IMG/VR virus record: IMGVR_UViG_3300017917_000940
Coordinates: 1 to 30,445 of that record
Length of the DNA: 30,445 nucleotides
Strand: one strand, 5' to 3'
Source: a virus
Shown: one piece after another, positions 13,844 to 19,053 of the stretch
Layout of the letters: each line of letters opens with the position of its first letter
Position numbering within the stretch: the stretch's first letter is position 1
Notes under the pieces: generated by a model
The model's database searches: none
Told to the model about the DNA's origin: nothing
The model's input: only the letters and a program-made list of their open reading frames with translations
Program-made: the position numbers and the translations under genes

Positions 13844-13864
13844 AAATCTCACTATTTGAGATTT
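13844..13864. promoter_or_regulatory. Perfect inverted repeat upstream of the promoter
   Basis: AAATCTCA and TGAGATTT separated by five bases; centred near -60, touching the GlxR-like site on its outer side. Possibly a second operator. Confidence 0.4.
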
Positions 13865-13879
13865 GTGAGGTAAATCACT
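13864..13879. promoter_or_regulatory. GlxR/Crp-like operator (centre about -77.5)
   Basis: TGTGAGGTAAATCACT, one mismatch at the last base of the consensus. Confidence 0.65.
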
Positions 13880-13937
13880 CATGCCCCATGCCCTTGACGG
13901 CAAGGATGATGATAAATAAGATAATTACCCATTCCAT
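13875..13937 (-). CDS. Putative 20-residue membrane peptide
   Basis: MEWVIILFIIILAVKGMGHE: one hydrophobic helix with a short polar end. A purine-rich AGGGGGGAA lies just upstream of ATG and the frame sits 9 bases after the GP88-like gene. Similar-sized single-helix peptides occur elsewhere in the window (16290, 18934). Short enough to be chance. Confidence 0.4.
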   Translation of the reverse strand: MEWVIILFIIILAVKGMGHE

Positions 13938-13946
13938 TGTTCCCCC

Positions 13947-14663
13947 CTATTTCTTTTTAGCAGAGAAGACTATGTCTGCCTTATTATAGACACATAGAGA
14001 ACATTTTACACAAGCCGAGCCTTCCTTGTCAATTAGAGGAATAGCCTTTTTGTTTTCAGGGCATTTAGCACCTACCCTGCCTATCATTGCTTTTAGATCT
14101 GCCTGCCCTATTGCGAAGGTATCTGCGAGATAAGCCAATCTAATACCCTTAGCAGATAATTCTAACGCTACATCCTTATTCTCACTATCAGTACTAAAAT
14201 AAAGAGATAGGTTTTCGATATCTTTAAGCATATTTGCTGCAGAGGCTACACGAGTATATACCCAGAATTGAATATCAGGATTATTAAGAATTACGTGTTT
14301 CCATGCGAATGCGTACTCATCACTAAAGAAGTCTCCGTCCCAGTGAATACGAAATAGTTTTTCTGCCTTACGCTTATCACAATCTTTTTTAAACTCATCT
14401 ATCATTTCTTGCAGAAGGTTTTCCATAGTGTCATGGTCTGCGTCTTTAAGTAATTCCCAGTTATGGAGAAGAGTTTCCCTTACTCCCTTGTATACTTTTT
14501 CGAGCTTGCCCGCATAACACACCTTAGAACATATGGAAGTTTCTCCAGGACATGAGTAAGACTTACCACTAGGTAATCCGAAGGTATTTGCGATGGTTGC
14601 TGTTTTTCCGTTTGGTGAGACTGCATTTGCTACTTTCCTATCATTGCTACGTTTTAATTTCAT
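13947..14663 (-). CDS. GP88-like phage protein with cysteine clusters
   Basis: 238 residues. Cys38, Cys45 and Cys49 in SCPGETSICSKVCYAGK and a C-terminal cluster (CPENK...CVKCSLC) resemble the mycobacteriophage gene-product-88 family, in which spaced cysteines suggest metal or iron-sulfur binding; function not established. HWDGDFFSDEYAFAW is a further family-like block. Ribosome-binding site AGAAAGG; the promoter lies inside the end of the upstream small gene. Confidence 0.75.
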   Translation of the reverse strand: MKLKRSNDRKVANAVSPNGKTATIANTFGLPSGKSYSCPGETSICSKVCYAGKLEKVYKGVRETLLHNWELLKDADHDTMENLLQEMIDEFKKDCDKRKAEKLFRIHWDGDFFSDEYAFAWKHVILNNPDIQFWVYTRVASAANMLKDIENLSLYFSTDSENKDVALELSAKGIRLAYLADTFAIGQADLKAMIGRVGAKCPENKKAIPLIDKEGSACVKCSLCVYNKADIVFSAKKK

Positions 14664-14683
14664 TGGGGCCCTTTCTGATTTTA

Positions 14684-14712
14684 ATTATAACATTTTTACT
14701 TTATTTTGTCAA
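14684..14712 (-). promoter_or_regulatory. Perfect consensus promoter of the GP88-like gene
   Basis: Minus strand TTGACA (14707-14712), 17 bases, TGT-TATAAT (14684-14689). The -35 lies within the coding end of the preceding leaderless gene. Confidence 0.75.
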
Positions 14713-14827
14713 TATTTTTGTGTTTCACTTTTCGTGAGTATAGTTTTTTATTCCTTAATGGGCGAGCTGCATTAGATCTGCGTAATTCTTGAATACGCCT
14801 AATCTGCTCACTAGTTTTTTTAAACAT
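14696..14827 (-). CDS. 43-residue highly basic leaderless protein
   Basis: Starts MFKKTSEQIRRIQELRRSNA and stays basic to the end (RKVKHKNIDKIK); about a third of residues are Arg or Lys. Predicted helix; it could bind nucleic acid, e.g. as a small regulator (inference). ATG is exactly 6 bases after TAAGAT and there is no ribosome-binding site. Confidence 0.6.
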   Translation of the reverse strand: MFKKTSEQIRRIQELRRSNAARPLRNKKLYSRKVKHKNIDKIK

Positions 14828-14833
14828 AGAATA

Positions 14834-14862
14834 ATCTTATCATAAATAATCTAAAAATACAA
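14834..14862 (-). promoter_or_regulatory. Promoter for the basic leaderless gene
   Basis: Minus strand TTGTAT (14857-14862), 17 bases, TGA-TAAGAT (14834-14839). Confidence 0.65.
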
Positions 14863-14888
14863 ATTGGGAGGTTTTTAACAAAGTACGT

Positions 14889-14901
14889 AAATCGGACATT
14901 T
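14889..14901 (-). promoter_or_regulatory. ATGTCCG box, centre about -68
   Basis: AAATGTCCGATTT in transcription direction, identical to the box at 11822. No GlxR-like dyad accompanies it here. Confidence 0.45.
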
Positions 14902-14928
14902 CGGGCGCCCCGGAATTTTTTGCAGCTT

Positions 14929-15153
14929 TTATTGCATTACAAATAATTTAAAAGTTGCATAGTCATCAAAATCAAGAATGTCTTTTTCACCAAACTCATT
15001 TTCAAAAGTTATAGCGTATCCATCCCTTAGCGGAGAAATTTCTAACACAGTAACAATCTCTCCACTAATCTCAACTAAATCATTTTCCATTAGTTGATCC
15101 ACGGATAAAACATCTACTTGAACATATTCCATGTCAATTATTGTAGCACTCAT
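14929..15153 (-). CDS. Hypothetical beta-rich protein
   Basis: 74 residues; VEISGEIVTVLEISPLRDGY and the following AITFENEFGE suggest a small barrel that might bind other molecules. Starts inside the preceding stop (ATGA). Last of a five-gene minus run; a weak TGCA hairpin (14921-14936) overlaps its end. Confidence 0.7.
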   Translation of the reverse strand: MSATIIDMEYVQVDVLSVDQLMENDLVEISGEIVTVLEISPLRDGYAITFENEFGEKDILDFDDYATFKLFVMQ

Positions 15154-15359
15154 TTAATTGACACCGCACCATTACGATAAAAAGTTTTAGTATACATTTT
15201 ACCTGTTAGGTCTGAAAGATTATAGGTTGCGTATTCTTTAGCATCTCCACAATCAACGCATTTAGTCCAAGCATCTACGGCTTCAAGCATATCTGAAACT
15301 CGCAGGGTATGGACTAACTCTCCGTCATACGAAGTAGTTATGGCATAAGTGTATTCCAT
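15150..15359 (-). CDS. Hypothetical protein
   Basis: 69 residues; MEYTYAITTSYDGELVHTL followed by a helix with CVDCGD and a beta-hairpin TKTFYRNGAVSIK. Coupled to the next gene through ATGA. Function unknown. Confidence 0.7.
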   Translation of the reverse strand: MEYTYAITTSYDGELVHTLRVSDMLEAVDAWTKCVDCGDAKEYATYNLSDLTGKMYTKTFYRNGAVSIK

Positions 15360-15361
15360 TA

Positions 15362-15661
15362 TTAGTATTCCTCTCGTTCAATAATCCAAGCATCTAGGTG
15401 ATGAGCCTCAATAATAGCAGAGGCAGGGGCAGTATTCAAGCCACGCCACGATACGCCTTCAGGCAATTCAATATCAGCGTTCCATAGTCCTAAATCATTT
15501 ACAGCGTCAATAGCCTCAATACAAGGCTTCACCATAGAATTAGGCACAGGTGGATAGTGATTAGCAGATAAGTGGATACCTATCTGAGTTTCAATATCTA
15601 AGTGGATACCTAAATCCTCTAGTGTTCCGTCTGCCATTTCAGTAGCCATATTGCTTCCCAT
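15362..15661 (-). CDS. Hypothetical protein
   Basis: 99 residues; begins in a TAATG overlap with the preceding stop. An internal ATG (MATEM, 15649) is an alternative start with a GGAAG before it. LSANHYPPVPNSMVKPCIEA is the most recognisable piece of a widespread actinophage hypothetical family. Confidence 0.7.
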   Translation of the reverse strand: MGSNMATEMADGTLEDLGIHLDIETQIGIHLSANHYPPVPNSMVKPCIEAIDAVNDLGLWNADIELPEGVSWRGLNTAPASAIIEAHHLDAWIIEREEY

Positions 15662-15873
15662 TATCGTGCTTCTCCGCTCACTAGTAGTTCAGGTTCATTT
15701 AGCAAACCATTATCCCAAATTACATCTCCGTCTTCATCGAAGATTAGTTCATAGTCATTACAATCGCAAGACTCATAGTCATAGTCCTCACCATTAGCCC
15801 AAGCATTGTATCCTTGACCACCGCATAAATCGCAATTTCTAATTTTCTCCATTGCGTATTCTAATTTATTCAT
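15661..15873 (-). CDS. DnaJ-type zinc-knuckle protein
   Basis: 70 residues. CDLCGGQGY and CDCND resemble one half of a DnaJ CxxCxGxG cluster; the rest is acidic. The ATG at 15879 is too close to AGAAAGGA, whereas 15873 is at the usual 7-base spacing, so the latter is chosen. A similar motif occurs in the small plus gene at 19054. Function unknown. Confidence 0.7.
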   Translation of the reverse strand: MNKLEYAMEKIRNCDLCGGQGYNAWANGEDYDYESCDCNDYELIFDEDGDVIWDNGLLNEPELLVSGEAR

Positions 15874-15898
15874 TTTCATTTCCTTTCTTTATACCCTG

Positions 15899-15927
15899 AG
15901 CCTATCATAGGCAGGTGACAAAATCAA
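15899..15927 (-). promoter_or_regulatory. Promoter of the 15.9 kb operon
   Basis: Minus strand TTGATT (15922-15927), 17 bases, TGA-TAGGCT (15899-15904). An ACACGCCGT box (15932-15940) lies at about -44; the -35 lies within the last codons of the upstream gene. Confidence 0.65.
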
Positions 15928-16100
15928 ACCAACACGCCGTTAGGGTTGCCATAGACCTGATACCAAGCCTCACGACACGCCACTATTGACGAACACTCAT
16001 CGCAGCAGATTACACCCTCAGTATTTAGCGGGGCATCATAGATATCAACAAACTTTCCACCTTTACCACAAGCGGAGCGAAGTAATACAAAATCACTCAT
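15924..16100 (-). CDS. Small cysteine-rich protein
   Basis: 58 residues, with CCDEC and a later cysteine. An in-frame start at 16115 is rejected since GAAAGGA lies between it and 16100. ACGKGGKFVDIYDAPLNTEG is the recognisable part; possible zinc binding. First gene after a GlxR-controlled promoter. Confidence 0.7.
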   Translation of the reverse strand: MSDFVLLRSACGKGGKFVDIYDAPLNTEGVICCDECSSIVACREAWYQVYGNPNGVLV

Positions 16101-16125
16101 TAGTTTTCCTTTCATTTATGCTTCT

Positions 16126-16154
16126 AGCCTATCATTTATGACTGACAAAATCAA
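16126..16154 (-). promoter_or_regulatory. Promoter of the 58-residue gene
   Basis: Minus strand TTGATT (16149-16154), 17 bases, TGA-TAGGCT (16126-16131); start about 16119. Confidence 0.65.
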
Positions 16155-16174
16155 ATCAAAAAGGCTCTCAGTTT

Positions 16175-16190
16175 TGTGAGAAAAATCACA
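16175..16190. promoter_or_regulatory. GlxR/Crp-like operator (centre about -63.5)
   Basis: TGTGAGAAAAATCACA, both half sites intact. Confidence 0.7.
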
Positions 16191-16256
16191 AGCCACGTAA
16201 TTCATAACGTAATTGACAAATGATCTCAGACGTGCCGGAATTTTAGTTGAAAGTTA

Positions 16257-16277
16257 AAGCAGTTTTAAATCATGCTC
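16257..16277 (-). terminator. 3' hairpin family member (AGCA type)
   Basis: AGCA / TGCT around GTTTTAAATCA, followed by CAGGAT, 13 bases after the stop at 16290. Confidence 0.4.
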
Positions 16278-16289
16278 AGGATTTGAAAA

Positions 16290-16397
16290 CTAAAATCCGT
16301 TTTCTTTTATATCTTTAACTGTTAAGTAAATTAAATAACTTACGGAACAAAATAAAAATAGTTGAACAATAGTTGTAACAATTCTAGTTGTTGTCAC
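16290..16397 (-). CDS. 35-residue membrane peptide
   Basis: GTG start behind GAGGAGG. A hydrophobic segment, IVQLFLFCSVSYLIYLTV, between a polar start and a basic end. Overlaps the preceding gene by 14 bases. Likely a single-pass phage membrane peptide; function unknown. Confidence 0.5.
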   Translation of the reverse strand: MTTTRIVTTIVQLFLFCSVSYLIYLTVKDIKENGF

Positions 16398-16563
16398 TGT
16401 AGCAAGCCTCCTCAAATCTGTTTTCATCAAATCTTGGATTATCAGAAGCAAACCATTCACTAAATTCAAATACTAAATCTCCGAATTCATGTGGGTCAAG
16501 TTTAGTAACAAATTTATTTAAAATCTTAGCAGTTTCTACATAGTCTTTTCTTGTCATTGGCAT
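16384..16563 (-). CDS. 59-residue hypothetical protein
   Basis: MTRKDYVETAKILNKFV (from the second Met) ... FASDNPRFDENRFEEAC is a pattern I know from many actinophage early genes of unknown function. Its first ATG lies at 16563, inside the previous stop; the second ATG (16557) would give MTRKDY. Coupled to both neighbours. Confidence 0.75.
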   Translation of the reverse strand: MPMTRKDYVETAKILNKFVTKLDPHEFGDLVFEFSEWFASDNPRFDENRFEEACYSDNN

Positions 16564-16817
16564 TAGTTAGCACCTAACAAGATAAACGAATGAGTAGCAC
16601 CTTCATTAACTCTTTCTAATTCAGCAAGTAGTTCAGCAGTAGATAGAAGTGAAACATCTCCGATTAGTTCTGTGACTGCTTGAATATTCATCTGAGTAAA
16701 TACATCAGCAGGCATTTTCTTTATCATGCCAAGGAATGGAGAATTGTCTAAAATTCTTGAAATAAAATTTACTCCGTTAGAAGTAAATGGGTAATCTGTA
16801 TAAGTTTCGTTAGTCAT
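16563..16817 (-). CDS. Hypothetical protein
   Basis: 84 residues, predominantly helical (QAVTELIGDVSLLSTAELLAEL), with a hydrophobic C-terminus. Shares overlapping start/stop bases with both neighbours. Confidence 0.7.
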   Translation of the reverse strand: MTNETYTDYPFTSNGVNFISRILDNSPFLGMIKKMPADVFTQMNIQAVTELIGDVSLLSTAELLAELERVNEGATHSFILLGAN

Positions 16818-16918
16818 TAGTTGCTTTCCTTTTCTGTTGTTGTTAGTTTTGTTATTGCTTCAAGTGTTGAAGCCTTGCGAGTTTCCTCAATGTGTTTTCT
16901 AAATTCATCTAGGTTCAT
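16817..16918 (-). CDS. 33-residue charged peptide
   Basis: Begins MNLDEFRKHIEETRKAS; a single amphipathic helix. It starts 2 bases after the preceding stop and overlaps the next start, filling a gap in an otherwise gapless operon. Confidence 0.55.
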   Translation of the reverse strand: MNLDEFRKHIEETRKASTLEAITKLTTTEKESN

Positions 16919-16920
16919 TA

Positions 16921-17151
16921 TTAGCCAACCTTTACTGCGATAGTGCGATAAACGGAATTACCATACCAACTAGACTTGCCACTTGTTGAGTGATAAGTAG
17001 GGCGAACACGAACGAGATAACTTTCTGTATTATCTCCATACCATACGGCACGAGTATCTTTCTCGGCGTCAATGATTTCACCAACGAGAGAATTGGAACG
17101 ATAAGTTTTGCCTACGAGTAGGCTTTCGATTGAATAGATATTTGCTGACAT
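16921..17151 (-). CDS. Beta-rich small protein, possible distant KOW-like member
   Basis: 76 residues; LLVGKTYRSNSLVGEIIDAEKD and YLVRVRPTY ... YRTIAVKVG read as a series of beta strands like the 54- and 55-residue proteins. AGAAAGGTG upstream. First in a five-gene operon. Confidence 0.65.
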   Translation of the reverse strand: MSANIYSIESLLVGKTYRSNSLVGEIIDAEKDTRAVWYGDNTESYLVRVRPTYHSTSGKSSWYGNSVYRTIAVKVG

Positions 17152-17185
17152 AAGTTGTCACCTTTCTTTAGTTTCTAATAGTTTT

Positions 17186-17214
17186 ATTATTTCATTTTTT
17201 TGTCTAAAAGTCAA
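17186..17214 (-). promoter_or_regulatory. Promoter of the 17.15 kb operon
   Basis: Minus strand TTGACT (17209-17214), 17 bases, TGA-AATAAT (17186-17191); start about 17179. Confidence 0.6.
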
Positions 17215-17235
17215 ATTAGACACACGCTTGGGGAG

Positions 17236-17251
17236 TGTGATTTACCTCACA
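17236..17251. promoter_or_regulatory. GlxR/Crp-like operator (centre -64.5)
   Basis: TGTGATTTACCTCACA matches the GlxR consensus at every fixed base. It overlaps the last codon of the upstream 40-residue gene. Confidence 0.75.
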
Positions 17252-17369
17252 AGGCTCCCTCTTGGAATAACCCTAACTCTAAGGTTAAGAGTTCATCAGG
17301 GGTGGCTTCTGATAAATCAACCCACCCTGCGCCCTGTTCATCAAGGCGAAAGATTTCAATATATCCCAT
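17247..17369 (-). CDS. 40-residue hypothetical protein
   Basis: Begins MGYIEIFRLDEQGAGWVDLS, then a leucine-rich acidic helix. AGAAAGGA lies 7 bases before ATG. Its stop codon is part of a GlxR-like operator. Confidence 0.6.
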   Translation of the reverse strand: MGYIEIFRLDEQGAGWVDLSEATPDELLTLELGLFQEGAL

Positions 17370-17384
17370 TTAGTTTTCCTTTCT

Positions 17385-17564
17385 TTAGTATCCGATAATT
17401 TCTAATCCGTAGTATTCTACGGCATCAACGACGTTCATCACGCCTTTATATTCTTTACACTTTCGGCAGATACTATCCCACCTATCAAATCTACTTGAAC
17501 AAAATACGCAGATATTGTCTTGGGTTGCGATACCCATTTCCTCTAGTTTTTCTAGTGTAGTCAT
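17385..17564 (-). CDS. Small zinc-finger protein
   Basis: 59 residues: CVFC and CRKC spaced 12 residues apart form a four-cysteine finger, followed by an acidic helix and YYGLEIIGY. GTG at 17573 is rejected because AGAAAGGTGG overlaps it; ATG at 17564 has normal spacing. Confidence 0.7.
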   Translation of the reverse strand: MTTLEKLEEMGIATQDNICVFCSSRFDRWDSICRKCKEYKGVMNVVDAVEYYGLEIIGY

Positions 17565-17597
17565 TTTGACCACCTTTCTTTATTTTCTTACTCTGTA

Positions 17598-17626
17598 AGT
17601 CTAGCACACTAAGTTCAAAAAATCAA
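17598..17626 (-). promoter_or_regulatory. Promoter of the zinc-finger gene
   Basis: Minus strand TTGATT (17621-17626), 17 bases, TGC-TAGACT (17598-17603). An ACACGCCGT box (17631-17639) sits at -44. Confidence 0.65.
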
Positions 17627-17647
17627 ATCGACACGCCGTTCAAACTT

Positions 17648-17663
17648 TGTGAGGTTAATCACA
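17648..17663. promoter_or_regulatory. GlxR/Crp-like operator (centre -64.5)
   Basis: TGTGAGGTTAATCACA, both half sites intact. Confidence 0.75.
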
Positions 17664-17705
17664 TGATCCGTAAGCACGACACGCCCGACCTCGGGGGCCG
17701 GAAAA

Positions 17706-17732
17706 TTTTGCAGCTTTTTATTTACTGCAAAA
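17706..17732 (-). terminator. Terminator of the 18.1 kb minus operon
   Basis: Minus strand TTTTGCAG / CTGCAAAA, 8 bp, loop TAAATAAAAAG, followed by TTTT. It begins 7 bases after the stop at 17739. Confidence 0.65.
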
Positions 17733-17738
17733 CTTTTT

Positions 17739-17882
17739 TTATTTAGAAAAAACTGATTTCATTATTTCTAATTGTTCAATTGTTAAAAGTGCAGATGCAC
17801 TTCCAAACATCATTGGATAATTATTATTTGTTAATTCACTAATTTCTTTTAACAAATTATTTTTTATTTCAAACTCAGTCAT
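17739..17882 (-). CDS. 47-residue hypothetical protein
   Basis: Begins MTEFEIKNNLLKEISELTNN; two short helices around NYPMMFGSAS. Its ATG overlaps the preceding stop. Last of a three-gene minus operon. Confidence 0.55.
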   Translation of the reverse strand: MTEFEIKNNLLKEISELTNNNYPMMFGSASALLTIEQLEIMKSVFSK

Positions 17883-17992
17883 TATTTGTATTCTCCTTTC
17901 GAGATAAGTTCATCTAGCTTTTTTACTAGTGGGTCTATCTGCTCATCAGCAAGATAGTTATTTAATTCTAATTGTTTAACGAAATCTATCAT
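17882..17992 (-). CDS. 36-residue hypothetical protein
   Basis: Begins MIDFVKQLELNNYLADEQID and ends in a charged helix, KKLDELISKGEYK. Starts in an ATGA overlap and overlaps the next start, so it belongs to a coupled trio. Confidence 0.5.
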   Translation of the reverse strand: MIDFVKQLELNNYLADEQIDPLVKKLDELISKGEYK

Positions 17993-18168
17993 TTAGACAC
18001 AAACCAATCTGTCCACATAGGTAGACGCTCAGGGTCTCCATCAAAGTAGAAACGCTCAATGTTACTTTCGCAAACTTCGCAGAAAGTATACTGACTATCT
18101 CCAACTTCTGAGATAGCAATTTTATTAGGAACGTGTGACTTACACACTGTGATTATTGTTGAATTCAT
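17989..18168 (-). CDS. 59-residue zinc-knuckle protein
   Basis: Contains FCEVCES and an earlier VCKSH, i.e. Cys9, His12, Cys30 and Cys33 as possible zinc ligands; ends RLPMWTDWFVSK, a well-defined tryptophan-rich tail. AGAAAGGAATTCAA before ATG. First minus gene at the divergent control region. Confidence 0.7.
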   Translation of the reverse strand: MNSTIITVCKSHVPNKIAISEVGDSQYTFCEVCESNIERFYFDGDPERLPMWTDWFVSK

Positions 18169-18219
18169 TTGAATTCCTTTCTAGTTCAGAAACCTTTTCT
18201 GACTTTCTTTATACTTGAA

Positions 18220-18225
18220 AGTATA
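18220..18225 (-). promoter_or_regulatory. Extended -10 promoter with operator dyad
   Basis: Minus strand TGT-TATACT, no clear -35. The -10 forms half of the dyad TATACTT-TC-AAGTATA (18211-18226 region), suggesting repressor binding. A second inverted repeat TCAGAAA/TTTCTGA follows in the leader. Confidence 0.55.
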
Positions 18226-18254
18226 ACACCTACCACTGACATTTTTGGGTAGAC

Positions 18255-18267
18255 AAAACGGACATAA
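18255..18267 (-). promoter_or_regulatory. ATGTCCG box variant
   Basis: TTATGTCCGTTTT in the minus direction, about 48 bases before the predicted minus-strand start. Confidence 0.35.
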
Positions 18268-18281
18268 CGTACATAAGCCAC

Positions 18282-18297
18282 TGTGAGTTACACCACA
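18282..18297. promoter_or_regulatory. GlxR/Crp-like operator, weaker (centre about -76.5 for the minus operon)
   Basis: TGTGAGTTACACCACA, one change in the right half site. Confidence 0.55.
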
Positions 18298-18309
18298 TTT
18301 TCCGGGCCG

Positions 18310-18322
18310 AAATGTCCGATTT
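18310..18322 (+). promoter_or_regulatory. ATGTCCG box, centre about -92 for the plus operon
   Basis: AAATGTCCGATTT on the plus strand, identical to the boxes of two minus promoters and in the same orientation relative to its promoter. Confidence 0.4.
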
Positions 18323-18335
18323 GCACTAATTGCGG

Positions 18336-18351
18336 TGTGGTCTAAATCACA
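18336..18351. promoter_or_regulatory. GlxR/Crp-like operator (centre -64.5 for plus promoter 1)
   Basis: TGTGGTCTAAATCACA, one change in the left half site. Confidence 0.6.
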
Positions 18352-18372
18352 TGCGACACGCCGTGTTTGCTC

Positions 18373-18401
18373 TTGACTTTTTGACTTTTATGTGTTAGGA
18401 T
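18373..18401 (+). promoter_or_regulatory. Plus promoter 1 of the divergent region
   Basis: TTGACT (18373-18378), 17 bases, TGT-TAGGAT (18396-18401); start about 18408. The palindromic box ACACGCCGTGT (18356-18366) lies at about -47. Confidence 0.65.
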
Positions 18402-18437
18402 ACTCCTATAAAAATTAAATAAAGACATTAAGACTAG

Positions 18438-18487
18438 TGAGCCTAGCAAATAAGTGTGATGAAAGTCACAATGAGCCTAGCGAATAA
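18438..18487 (+). repeat. Direct repeats flanking a GlxR-like site
   Basis: TGAGCCTAGCAAATAA (18438-18453) and TGAGCCTAGCGAATAA (18472-18487), each one base from the operator between them. Read on the minus strand each contains TGC-TAGGCT, an extended -10. Confidence 0.55.
18455..18470. promoter_or_regulatory. GlxR/Crp-like operator (centre -64.5 for plus promoter 2)
   Basis: TGTGATGAAAGTCACA, perfect dyad. Confidence 0.65.
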
Positions 18488-18514
18488 ATAGCCAAAAATG
18501 TCAGACCCCCCTGC

Positions 18515-18520
18515 TAGACT
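18515..18520 (+). promoter_or_regulatory. Plus promoter 2, probably activator-dependent
   Basis: TGC-TAGACT with no recognisable -35 (CCAAAA at the right place). The -10 is inside an imperfect dyad CTGCTAG-A-CTAGCGG. Start about 18527, 25 bases before ATG with AGAAAGGA between. Confidence 0.5.
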
Positions 18521-18551
18521 AGCGGGTATAGAAATAAGAAAGGAAGTTAAA

Positions 18552-18767
18552 ATGACTTCACTAAATAACATAGTAGTAGAACCTACTCACGAAATGGCTA
18601 GTAGCAATACTAAGTCTAACTACATCTTTCGCCTTGCTAATGGAAACTACATTAGTCGCAAGGCATACCTAGAAATGCTAACAACATCTCAAGGCGTTAT
18701 CTCTCATCGTTATCTATCACCTAACGAAAGTCGTTGGGTTATGACCTCTAAGAAAGTAGGAAACTAA
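18552..18767 (+). CDS. Hypothetical protein
   Basis: 71 residues. The in-frame ATG at 18498 lies upstream of plus promoter 2 and of AGAAAGGA, so 18552 is chosen. SNYIFRLANGNYISRKAYLE resembles a small DNA- or RNA-associated beta unit but no family is recognised. First of a chain of five or six tiny plus genes. Confidence 0.75.
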   Translation: MTSLNNIVVEPTHEMASSNTKSNYIFRLANGNYISRKAYLEMLTTSQGVISHRYLSPNESRWVMTSKKVGN

Positions 18768-18769
18768 CT

Positions 18770-18937
18770 ATGAAAATAGAATACTCAATTTGGCAGGGTA
18801 GTAGATTGCTATCAGTAAATAACAAGGCTACTAGTCTAAAGGAAGTAGATAAGGTTATCGCAGAACTAAACGATAGCACTGTGGCTTCTAAAGTTAAGTT
18901 CGTTGCTAACATCATGAAAGTAGAGGTGGGTCAATGA
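18770..18937 (+). CDS. 55-residue hypothetical protein
   Basis: Begins MKIEYSIWQGSRLLSVNNKA; one beta strand pair then a helix (LKEVDKVIAELN). Starts 2 bases after the preceding stop behind AGAAAGTAGG, and its stop overlaps the next ATG. Function unknown. Confidence 0.65.
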   Translation: MKIEYSIWQGSRLLSVNNKATSLKEVDKVIAELNDSTVASKVKFVANIMKVEVGQ

Positions 18938-19053
18938 TAAATCCATTCACAGAGTTGATTGATTGGGTAGAAGATTACCCAGAATTAGGAATGATTTGCG
19001 CTATTGCTACACCTGTATTATGCGCTATCGCAGTTATAGTTTGGGGGAATTAA
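18934..19053 (+). CDS. 39-residue membrane peptide
   Basis: Acidic N-terminus (ELIDWVEDYPE) then a hydrophobic helix MICAIATPVLCAIAVIVW. ATGA overlap with the preceding gene and immediate junction with the next. Likely a single-pass membrane peptide. Confidence 0.55.
   Translation: MINPFTELIDWVEDYPELGMICAIATPVLCAIAVIVWGN

Noticed and set aside
18498-18551. N-terminal extension of the 71-residue protein
   Set aside because: It would place the promoter, dyad and ribosome-binding site inside the coding sequence.
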